From contig JAHFTM010000148.1 in the NCBI GenBank assembly GCA_023269335.1, positions 1 through 5,564 on the forward strand: a DNA stretch of 5,564 nt. The letters run 5' to 3'. The translations under genes were made by a program, and so were the position numbers. The notes below the pieces were generated by a model. It had not been told where the DNA came from. It did no database searches and worked only from the letters and a program-made list of their open reading frames with translations. Below, one piece after another: positions 1 through 5,564 of the stretch (positions are counted from its first letter, which is position 1; the number at the start of each line of letters is the position of its first letter). The DNA comes from Chlamydiia bacterium (GTDB lineage: Bacteria; Chlamydiota; Chlamydiia; Chlamydiales; FEN-1388).

Positions 1-2429
1 AGTATGGTCAAGTTCTCATCTTAGACTGGGGGCTGGCTAAAATGATCTCTGATAATGAAGAAGATATAGCAGAGGCTCTGCCTGATGATGTCGGATCAAA
101 AAACCTACATAGGATCACCAAGATGGGGAAAATAGTAGGGACCATCGCTTTCATGGCACCTGAACGCGCTTTGGGAAAACAAGCTACTATTCAAACAGAC
201 ATCTATTCACTGGGCGTTATTTTATATCAGATTCTCACTCTTGCCGTGCCTTTTCACCGAAAAAATATTGCACACTTCAAGAAAAACTGGAAGAAAGAGC
301 AGTTTATTGCTCCTGAGCTTTTAGCGCCCTACCGAGAAGTGCCGCAAATTCTATCTGAAGTGGCCAGGAAATGTTTGACTGTAGATCCAAAAAATCGTTA
401 TCAATCCGTTGATGAGCTCATTCAAAGTATTGAAAGCTATATTGAAGGCCGCTCTGAGTGGTTTCCAATCCGCACCTTAGATGTCAAAAATAAAAATGAC
501 TGGGAATTCCAAGAACATATCCTACTTACGGAGCATACCGCTATCACCCGTCAGACAGAAGCTTCTGAATGGGTAAACTTAATGATTTCCAAAGACTCTT
601 TCCCAAACAACATGAAAATCGAAGCTGACGTGAAGATCTTGGAAGGTGGTCATGGCATCGGTATTTTATTTTCTGTTCCTGAAGCTATTGACCGCAGACA
701 TGTGACTGAGGGCTATTCTCTCTGGCTTGCATCTTCAAAACAAGGTGGCAAAAAAACAAAGCTCTTCAGATCAGCTGTGATAGTCTTTGAAGCGCCTGAC
801 ATCACACTCACAACAGATGAATGGCAGAGCATAAAAATTGAAAAGATAGATGAGCATATTCACTTTTATTTAAATAATGTACTGCAATTTTCCTATGTCA
901 GCCACATTCCTATTGTCGGCACCCATATCGGTATTCTGACAAAAGATGTCGATTTTGAGATAAGAAACCTACAAGTTTCTATTGGCAGCCAAAACATTAC
1001 AGTCAGCTGTCTTGCCGTTCCAGATGCTTTTTTGGCAAGTAAAGACTACGAGCGTGCGCTCTCGGAATACAGAAGGATCGGCTCCTCTTTTCCTGGAAGA
1101 CAAGAAGGTCGTGAAGCACTTTTCAGGGCAGGCATTACGCTTTTAGAAAAAGTCAAAATAACAGCTCACGAAGATGTAAAAGAAGCGTATGATCTTGCCT
1201 ACACTGAATTTTCAAAGCTTCGAAAAACAGCAGGTGCCCCTTTAGAGTACCTTGGAAAAGCTCTGATCTATGAAACTCTTGAGGACAACGATGAGGAAGT
1301 GAAATGCTACGAACTTGGTCTACGTCGCTACAAACGACACCCTCTTTTGCTTGTGCTTGAAGAACAAATCGCTTTCCGTATGCATGAAAGTGCACGACAA
1401 AACCGAAAAGCTGCCTATGAATTTATCAGCCTGGCTATTCGCTTTTTGCCGGAGCTTTCTAAGGTGCGCGCTACCACGAAACTTTTGAAGAGCCTTGAAA
1501 AAAATTGGGAAGTCCCCTCTTTCCTTTTAGCCTCACACAGACAGATCAAGGAAATGCTTGATAGCGATCTTGAAAAAGAGCTTTTCCGTATAAACTTAGC
1601 CTTTTGGCTAGCAAAACCACATCTCATTAAAGAGACAATCGATGAGCTTTTAAACCGGCCAATCTTGCCGATACCACTTATTTGTGATGCGTTATTTTTA
1701 CTCATTGAATTAGGGGCTCAAGGGGGAGCAAAAGAGGCAATGAATGAAATTCGTGCTCTTTTATCTACAGCAGAACAAAACAGGCTGCTTGCTTGCTTTA
1801 CAAGCCTTGACTTGACCCTGCAAATACAGAACACATCTTTAGAAGACATACTGCCCTTGGTGAAGAATGAAATAGCAAAAGCGGCCAAGCAAAAAGAGAT
1901 TAAGACAGATGAACGCCTTCTCTTCTTTTTACTGAAAGAGCAGATCAATAGACGCACATTTGATAATAGCTTTTTACAACAGCTAGATGAGCTGAGAACC
2001 ACGCATGCAGACCAAAATAAGCAGCAAGAGTCATTTGATGCAATGCTTCTTGTGGCGCATCTTTTCCAAAATGACCTTCTCTCTGCCGAGAAAATCATTT
2101 CCAAGTATTCTCTAGCACAACTTATGGATGAAGCATCACCTCTTTATTTTCCTTATGGCTGCTATCTTGCGGCAGAATCTGGTGAGAAAAAAGCCTTGCA
2201 GCATTTTTCAAAGCTTCTTGAAACACCCTACCCAAGATCACATCTTTTAGCAGCGCACTTTCTTACTGGAAACATCAACTTAGAAAAAGAGGGCTGGCTA
2301 CAGCGCTCCTTTATGTGGGAAAGACGCCGTTTGTATGAAGGGCTAACGCTTTACTATCATGTGACAAAAGATTCTGAAAAGGTCAATGCATTCCATAGCT
2401 TAGCTGCAAAAGAATATGTTCATGAGTAA
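1..2429 (+). CDS. pknD: PknD-type serine/threonine protein kinase, 5' truncated by the window edge
   Basis: Protein kinase that transfers phosphate from ATP to Ser/Thr. The frame is open from position 3 and codes YGQVLILDWGLAK before the first ATG at 42, so that ATG is internal and the true start lies upstream. Of the 808 visible residues, about 1-150 are the kinase C-lobe: DWG at 8-10 (DFG-type Mg-binding motif with Trp for Phe), MAPE near 51-54, TDIYSLG near 65-71, and a late Arg in NRYQS. The N-lobe, Lys and HRD loop are outside the window. Residues about 160-325 resemble a LamG/concanavalin-like beta-sandwich, and the remainder is helical with TPR-like repeats. No membrane segment is visible in this part. 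The layout and the estimated full length (about 940-970 residues) fit chlamydial PknD; from the literature, the Chlamydia pneumoniae homologue autophosphorylates and phosphorylates the type III secretion protein CdsD. Identification is strong; the substrate here is unknown. Confidence 0.9.
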   Translation, partial: YGQVLILDWGLAKMISDNEEDIAEALPDDVGSKNLHRITKMGKIVGTIAFMAPERALGKQATIQTDIYSLGVILYQILTLAVPFHRKNIAHFKKNWKKEQFIAPELLAPYREVPQILSEVARKCLTVDPKNRYQSVDELIQSIESYIEGRSEWFPIRTLDVKNKNDWEFQEHILLTEHTAITRQTEASEWVNLMISKDSFPNNMKIEADVKILEGGHGIGILFSVPEAIDRRHVTEGYSLWLASSKQGGKKTKLFRSAVIVFEAPDITLTTDEWQSIKIEKIDEHIHFYLNNVLQFSYVSHIPIVGTHIGILTKDVDFEIRNLQVSIGSQNITVSCLAVPDAFLASKDYERALSEYRRIGSSFPGRQEGREALFRAGITLLEKVKITAHEDVKEAYDLAYTEFSKLRKTAGAPLEYLGKALIYETLEDNDEEVKCYELGLRRYKRHPLLLVLEEQIAFRMHESARQNRKAAYEFISLAIRFLPELSKVRATTKLLKSLEKNWEVPSFLLASHRQIKEMLDSDLEKELFRINLAFWLAKPHLIKETIDELLNRPILPIPLICDALFLLIELGAQGGAKEAMNEIRALLSTAEQNRLLACFTSLDLTLQIQNTSLEDILPLVKNEIAKAAKQKEIKTDERLLFFLLKEQINRRTFDNSFLQQLDELRTTHADQNKQQESFDAMLLVAHLFQNDLLSAEKIISKYSLAQLMDEASPLYFPYGCYLAAESGEKKALQHFSKLLETPYPRSHLLAAHFLTGNINLEKEGWLQRSFMWERRRLYEGLTLYYHVTKDSEKVNAFHSLAAKEYVHE

Positions 2430-2441
2430 CTGCCTATGGCT

Positions 2442-2480
2442 TATAAATGCGAACCATTTTTGAAGCGCTTTGCGTTTATG
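2442..2480 (+). terminator. Hairpin after pknD, possible 3' end structure
   Basis: Positions 2442-2453 can pair with 2469-2480 (TATAAATGCGAA with TTTGCGTTTATG), giving 12 pairs of which three are G-U wobbles in the plus-strand RNA, around a 15-base loop. It begins 12 bases after the pknD stop. The wobbles become A-C mismatches on the minus strand, so it favours the pknD transcript. There is no T-run after it, so a classic Rho-independent terminator is not shown; it may instead be a 3'-stabilising stem. It overlaps the last codons and stop of the convergent VOC gene. Confidence 0.35.
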
Positions 2481-2904
2481 CATTAACTGGTCGAGTGCCT
2501 ATCTCTTCAAAAAACCGCAGTAAGTATCCATCTGGATCTTGCACTAGAAACTGCTTATGCCCTTTTTCTTTATCGTCAATCCGGTACCACTTTTCCTCTA
2601 TCTCCAAGAAGATCGGATAGTGAGCCTTCCTGAAATTTTCATACAGACTTTGAACATCTTGCACTTGTATCTGTAGATTCATCCCACGACCAAATGGCCT
2701 TTCCATTTGTCCAGATAACCAGGAACGACTTTTATCTGTTAGTCCTTCAATCATCAAGTGTGAGCCATTCATCATGAGCATCGCAAAATCGTTTTCAGGT
2801 CTATCGTAGAGGACTTCAAATTTTGCCAATCGGGTGTAAAAATCTACACTCTTAGCAAAACCGAGAACTGTAAGTTCGGGTATGAGTATTGGTTTTTTCG
2901 TCAT
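2476..2904 (-). CDS. VOC-superfamily protein, bleomycin-resistance/glyoxalase-like
   Basis: A 142-residue protein of the vicinal oxygen chelate fold, with the usual length for a single-chain two-module member. Residues 7-35 form the first beta-alpha-beta unit (ILIPELTVLG, then the SVDFYTRL helix and FEVLYDR strand). Residues 76-95 (MNLQIQVQDVQSLYENFR) start the second module, and it ends with the signature VQDPDGYLLRFFEE at 121-134. The first strand lacks the His used as metal ligand by glyoxalase I, and the sequence resembles the bleomycin-resistance-protein branch, whose members typically bind and sequester drugs rather than catalyse. The real ligand cannot be told. The start chosen is ATG at 2904; a TTG at 2922 would add six residues, but neither start has a convincing Shine-Dalgarno. 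It is convergent with pknD (46 bases) and lies 130 bases downstream of the ubiquitin-like gene, past a stem-loop, so it may have its own promoter. Confidence 0.85.
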   Translation of the reverse strand: MTKKPILIPELTVLGFAKSVDFYTRLAKFEVLYDRPENDFAMLMMNGSHLMIEGLTDKSRSWLSGQMERPFGRGMNLQIQVQDVQSLYENFRKAHYPIFLEIEEKWYRIDDKEKGHKQFLVQDPDGYLLRFFEEIGTRPVNA

Positions 2905-3006
2905 GTTTACAAGGTATAGCAAATGTACGATATTAAATTGAAGATCTCACTAGTAGTCCAAATCAAAATTTTTTGCGAAGCTCATCTATGACTATAGGTA
3001 TTTTAA

Positions 3007-3027
3007 CTTCTACAATACATTGAGAAG
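3007..3027 (-). terminator. Stem-loop just after the ubiquitin-like gene
   Basis: On the minus strand CTTCTCAAT pairs with ATTGtAGAAG, nine base pairs with one bulged base and a very tight loop. It begins seven bases after the TAA of the ubiquitin-like gene. It is followed by TTAAAAT, which is only a poor U-tract, and the stem is AT-rich. The position fits a weak intrinsic terminator or a transcript 3' end that separates this gene from the VOC gene. Confidence 0.4.
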
Positions 3028-3034
3028 GCAGTAT

Positions 3035-3589
3035 TTAGCCTCTTGTTCCTGACGAAATGTACACAACGTCATCTGGCTTCAAGGCATATTCTGCTATAGA
3101 GCGTGTGTCGGGCTGTAGCAGCCTGCCAGCCACAAGAAGATTCTGTCTTTCTGGAGAGGGACCTTTGTTTTCGAATATTCTCTTTTTTAGCGCCCCCACA
3201 GTCTCATTCGGGATGAAAGGGAGAGGAAACTGCTTCCCATTTTTTAGAATTATACCCAAGACCTTTGGTTGTTCTACAGTATACGCAGCAATGATGTGAC
3301 AGATTTCTTTAGGCAATGACGCATTTTGTAACGAATCTATCTGTTTAAATATTTTACATATGCTTTCTGCAGTTGTTTGTGCTATGGAAGCGTATGGAGG
3401 GGCTGGTTGGATTGTGTGAGCTGCTTTTGGCGGGCATAGTCTCACTCGCAAAGAGCACAAACAACTACACAAGTAACTGACGCAGTCGACAATCAACCAG
3501 TTACCCTCACGGGGGCCACCAGAAATTTGTAGTTCCTTTTGTGCCAATACTAAATCTATACTGACTGCTGGCACTACAACCATTGCCAT
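3035..3589 (-). CDS. Protein with C-terminal ubiquitin-like domain and F-box-like segment
   Basis: A 184-residue protein; I do not recognise a named gene. Residues about 109-184 align with ubiquitin with one deletion in the first hairpin and one insertion near ubiquitin position 53. The ungapped core (ubiquitin 10-47) keeps G10, K11, L15, P19, T22, K27, I30, G35, P38, Q41, L43, A46 and G47; L50 and Y59 also match. Ile44 is replaced by Leu, Lys48 by Arg, His68 by Tyr and Val70 by Ser. The chain ends GTRG, matching R74-G75 of ubiquitin and lacking the last Gly. Upstream, residues 91-103 (SLPKEICHIIAAY) resemble the first helix of an F-box, but the rest of an F-box is absent. Residues 36-52 hold five cysteines (C36, C41, C43, C45, C52) in a hydrophobic stretch. 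The start is supported by AAAGGAA four bases before ATG. It lies 43 bases after rtcB in the same direction, so co-transcription is likely. The ubiquitin-like fold is well supported; a role as a secreted host-directed effector is inference. Confidence 0.85.
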   Translation of the reverse strand: MAMVVVPAVSIDLVLAQKELQISGGPREGNWLIVDCVSYLCSCLCSLRVRLCPPKAAHTIQPAPPYASIAQTTAESICKIFKQIDSLQNASLPKEICHIIAAYTVEQPKVLGIILKNGKQFPLPFIPNETVGALKKRIFENKGPSPERQNLLVAGRLLQPDTRSIAEYALKPDDVVYISSGTRG

Positions 3590-3593
3590 AAAA

Positions 3594-3600
3594 TTCCTTT
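3594..3600 (-). promoter_or_regulatory. Ribosome binding site of the ubiquitin-like gene
   Basis: The minus strand reads AAAGGAA, then TTTT, then ATG at 3589. This is the clearest Shine-Dalgarno in the window. It favours ATG 3589 over the second in-frame ATG at 3583, and so supports the cysteine-rich N-terminal half as really translated. Confidence 0.7.
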
Positions 3601-3632
3601 ATTTTTTAAATCATGCTACGCTATAAGATCTC

Positions 3633-5048
3633 TTAATCCACTTCTGCGTCAACAATACCTGCAGGAACCGGCTTTCGCTTATATTGACCCTCTTCTTCTG
3701 CCATGCGAACGATGCGTGGTTGAAACTTGCCTAAAATAGCTACAAGATCACTTTGTGCCTCCATAACCTCTTCAATTTGCTTGTAAGCCTGAGGAGCTTC
3801 ATCCAATCCCCCACCAATGAGTGTCACCTTATGCTTGGCAAGATAGTCTGCTTGCTCTGCAGGCAGAATCGTTTGCCTCGCCCCTTTACGGCTCATTTTA
3901 CGCCCACTGCCATGAGAGGCTGAGTTCAACGATTTACTGTTACCTTTCCCCATAACGACATAACCTGGGTCTGCCATCGTTGCTGGGATAATACCCAATA
4001 TACCAGCTCCTGCTGGAGTTGCCCCTTTACGATGCACAATTGCCTCTTTTTCCAGCCCATTGACTACAATCGTTTCACGCCAAGCAAAGTTATGATGGTT
4101 TTCAATTGTAGCTACGCAAGTCAGTCCTACAGCTTTAGCTATTCGCTCGTGAATGACCTGGTGATTGGCTGATGCAAACTCCCCTGCCAGATTCATTGCA
4201 TCCCAATATTCTTGTCCAGCTACGCTATCTAAAGGGAGCCAGGCTAAATGTTTTACTGATTGATCAAGATCTGCCATTTGTGCCATCGCAAACTGAGTGA
4301 AATGGTTGGCAATTTTATAGCCCACCCCTCGTGATCCGCTATGTGATAGCAATGCTAAATAAGATCCACAAGAAAGGTTCCAGGGATTATTTTGGGCACT
4401 TATTTCTAGCTCACCCCATTCGACAAAATGATTTCCCGTGCCGCTCGTTCCAATTTGGCAAATTGCTGTTTGACGAAGTGAGCGAAGAAGCGATGTACCT
4501 GTCCAACGCTTTTCTTCTAAAACAGGATGTTCAATTTTTCCATCATGAAGGCCCGCCTCGCCTGAGCCAAATACAGTATTTTCAATCAGCGCTTTTTTTA
4601 AGTGGCCAAATTCTGAAGAATTCGTTTGTCGAAAAACATCAACCGCTGCAGGATATATTGTAAGCATCATACGACAAGCAATATCAACACCCACAGCATA
4701 GGGAATAACAGCATTTTCAGTAGCTAACACACCGCCGATTGGCAAGCCATAGCCTTGATGTGCATCGGGCATCAGTGCTCCTGCAAGAGCAATAGGCAAA
4801 CGAGCAGCTTTTGCCATCTGGTCGAGTGCTCCATGATCGATATACTTTTCACCCCACACACTATATGCAACAGGCTCTGTGCGTAAGGTAAGGCTATCTC
4901 TCAACATCTTCATGCTCTTTACAATGCTCTGGGCAAAGTGAAAAGCTGCTTCTGGACCTTCAGTTTTGTACAAGCGCCATGCTTTTTCACTTTCACGTGG
5001 AGTAAGCTTTCCGTCGTGCATGTACTGTTGAAATTCTTGTGGTGTCAT
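3633..5048 (-). CDS. rtcB: RNA-splicing ligase RtcB
   Basis: A GTP- and Mn-dependent RNA ligase that joins a 2',3'-cyclic phosphate or 3'-phosphate end to a 5'-hydroxyl end, as in tRNA splicing or repair of cleaved RNA; cytoplasmic. All diagnostic motifs are present in 471 residues: DAHQGYGLPIGG at 95-106, GVDIAC at 120-125 with metal ligands D122 and C125, GTGNHF with H207, SHSGSRG with H236, HHN with H319, HRKGATPA at 339-346, and SHGSGRKMSR at 378-387, where H379 is the histidine that becomes guanylylated. GVDIACRM rather than GVDIGCGM, and the roughly 50-residue N-terminal lead, resemble the longer bacterial RtcB group rather than the E. coli enzyme of about 408 residues. No active-site residue is missing, so it should be active. 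The ATG at 5048 has only a weak AAGAAA ahead of it. No rtcA, archease or rtcR is visible alongside. The gene starts 235 bases after the preceding gene, suggesting its own promoter, and runs towards the ubiquitin-like gene. Confidence 0.97.
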   Translation of the reverse strand: MTPQEFQQYMHDGKLTPRESEKAWRLYKTEGPEAAFHFAQSIVKSMKMLRDSLTLRTEPVAYSVWGEKYIDHGALDQMAKAARLPIALAGALMPDAHQGYGLPIGGVLATENAVIPYAVGVDIACRMMLTIYPAAVDVFRQTNSSEFGHLKKALIENTVFGSGEAGLHDGKIEHPVLEEKRWTGTSLLRSLRQTAICQIGTSGTGNHFVEWGELEISAQNNPWNLSCGSYLALLSHSGSRGVGYKIANHFTQFAMAQMADLDQSVKHLAWLPLDSVAGQEYWDAMNLAGEFASANHQVIHERIAKAVGLTCVATIENHHNFAWRETIVVNGLEKEAIVHRKGATPAGAGILGIIPATMADPGYVVMGKGNSKSLNSASHGSGRKMSRKGARQTILPAEQADYLAKHKVTLIGGGLDEAPQAYKQIEEVMEAQSDLVAILGKFQPRIVRMAEEEGQYKRKPVPAGIVDAEVD

Positions 5049-5283
5049 ACATTTCTTAAGTCTCTATTTCATCATTTAGGTCATACTTGCTCTTTCTCTG
5101 ATTGGACAAAAGGGTCAAGTCCAGACCTATGATCGAAAGACCCAGTAAAATAGCCAATTTGCTATATTTTAGAAAAAAGAGGTATTAATCCGAAGAGAAA
5201 TTGAATAAGAGTTGAAAAACCTGAAAATCTTTTCCAGTGGAAGTAAAACGACCTTTGTAGTCACTCTGTGAATAGAGTCTTTG
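5049..5283. other. Intergenic region upstream of rtcB with inverted repeats
   Basis: No coding sequence or RNA gene is recognised in these 235 bases. Several small inverted repeats are visible. ATAGC at 5150-5154 pairs with GCTAT at 5161-5165, extended by TAAA/TTTA past a two-base bulge (5146-5171). GGGTC at 5112-5116 matches GACCC at 5139-5143. TTCCA-G-TGGAA at 5232-5242 is an 11-base palindrome. ACTCT at 5263-5267 pairs with AGAGT at 5274-5278 just after the stop of the right-hand gene, without a T-run. A possible minus-strand promoter (TTGTCC at 5109-5104, 18 bases, TATGAC at 5085-5080) matches consensus at only four of six positions in each box. The region probably carries the rtcB promoter and the 3' end of the upstream transcript, but none of these sites is certain. 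Confidence 0.4.
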
Positions 5284-5564
5284 TTACCAACCTGATGCGT
5301 TAGGATTCTCACCGAAAACATGCCCTCCTGTGACAGGCATATTTAAGAGATAACTTCCTCCCATCCCCGTAGTAAGAGCTGTGGAAAGTTTCACGAACAA
5401 CGCAACTCGCGGATCTTGAGCCCAACTTTTTGGTAGCGTGGCAAGTATTGCTTTATTCACCGTGTGTTGAATGGCACCAATCATTGCTCCAAAAACAAGT
5501 ACATTTAAGGCCGGGGCTCCTGCTGTCAAAGCTATTTTGACAGGCAAGGCACTGCCTAATATAA
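5284..5564 (-). CDS. Hydrophobic protein of unknown function, 5' part outside the window
   Basis: The frame stays open to the window edge and ends in TAA at 5284, giving 93 visible C-terminal residues. The only in-window start candidate I considered is a TTG at 5547 with no ribosome site, so the gene most likely begins beyond 5564. I do not recognise the family. The visible part begins with about 30 hydrophobic Ala/Gly-rich residues (ILGSALPVKIALTAG followed by ALNVLVFGAMIGAI), then a polar stretch with LPKSWAQDPR, then a second, weaker hydrophobic stretch (VALFVKLSTALTTG) and a Gly-rich tail ending NASGW. Two hydrophobic lobes recall, loosely, membrane or chlamydial inclusion-membrane proteins, but without the N-terminus this is a guess. 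It is transcribed in the same direction as rtcB, 235 bases upstream of it. That it is a real gene is supported by the long open frame and coherent composition. Confidence 0.6.
   Translation of the reverse strand, partial: ILGSALPVKIALTAGAPALNVLVFGAMIGAIQHTVNKAILATLPKSWAQDPRVALFVKLSTALTTGMGGSYLLNMPVTGGHVFGENPNASGW

Noticed and set aside
1153..2104. Three minus-strand open frames (1153-1395, 1415-1705, 1718-2104)
   Set aside because: They lie antisense inside pknD, whose product is coherent throughout. Their translations are rich in Ser, Arg, Leu and Cys with no recognisable domain.
2913..2921. Extended -10 like TGCTATACC (minus strand) ahead of the VOC gene
   Set aside because: Only four of six hexamer bases match, there is no -35 partner, and it would leave almost no leader before the ATG. 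Too weak to list as a promoter.
2904..2922. TTG at 2922 as the start of the VOC gene
   Set aside because: There is no Shine-Dalgarno before it, and the VOC fold begins after the ATG at 2904; the six extra residues add nothing recognisable.
3057..3299. Plus-strand open frame of 80 codons
   Set aside because: It is antisense to the ubiquitin-like domain, which gives a far better match to a known family, and its translation shows no domain.
4331..4663. Plus-strand open frame of 110 codons
   Set aside because: It is antisense to the catalytic core of rtcB, and its translation has no recognisable family.
4938..5132. Plus-strand open frame of 64 codons
   Set aside because: It overlaps the rtcB start on the opposite strand, is rich in Phe, Cys and Ser, and has no ribosome site or domain that I can see.
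5263..5278. ACTCT/AGAGT hairpin as terminator of the right-hand gene
   Set aside because: The stem has only five pairs and no T-run follows on the minus strand, so it is noted only within the intergenic entry.

Overview
The window reads as a piece of an environmental (amoeba-associated) member of the Chlamydiae. The main reason is the first gene, a large PknD-type serine/threonine kinase with the architecture kinase, then a beta-sandwich, then TPR-like helices, which is characteristic of Chlamydiales. An RtcB RNA ligase and a small protein with a ubiquitin-like domain point away from the reduced animal-pathogenic Chlamydia and towards the larger-genome relatives. Family or genus cannot be fixed from this sequence alone.

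Layout. Positions 1-2429 on the plus strand hold the 3' part of pknD; its N-lobe and catalytic loop lie before the window. The rest of the window is on the minus strand. Read in transcription order it holds: an unrecognised hydrophobic gene entering from the right edge (5564 down to 5284, 5' end missing); a 235-base gap; rtcB (5048-3633); a 43-base gap; a 184-residue gene ending in a ubiquitin-like domain (3589-3035); a 130-base gap with a stem-loop; and a small VOC/glyoxalase-fold gene (2904-2476) that meets pknD tail to tail, 46 bases apart. A plus-strand hairpin sits in that convergent junction and overlaps the end of the VOC gene.

How they may work together. pknD and the VOC gene look independent of the rest. 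rtcB and the ubiquitin-like gene are close, co-directional and have no visible terminator between them, so co-transcription is plausible, but no biochemical link between them is evident. The item of greatest interest is the ubiquitin-like gene: its last 76 residues align with ubiquitin with only small gaps, it stops at Arg-Gly where ubiquitin has Arg-Gly-Gly, and it carries an upstream F-box-like LPKEI segment and a cysteine cluster. This could be a host-directed effector, but that is inference.

No tRNA, rRNA, CRISPR array, insertion sequence or origin was seen. No stretch over 300 bases lacks a gene.
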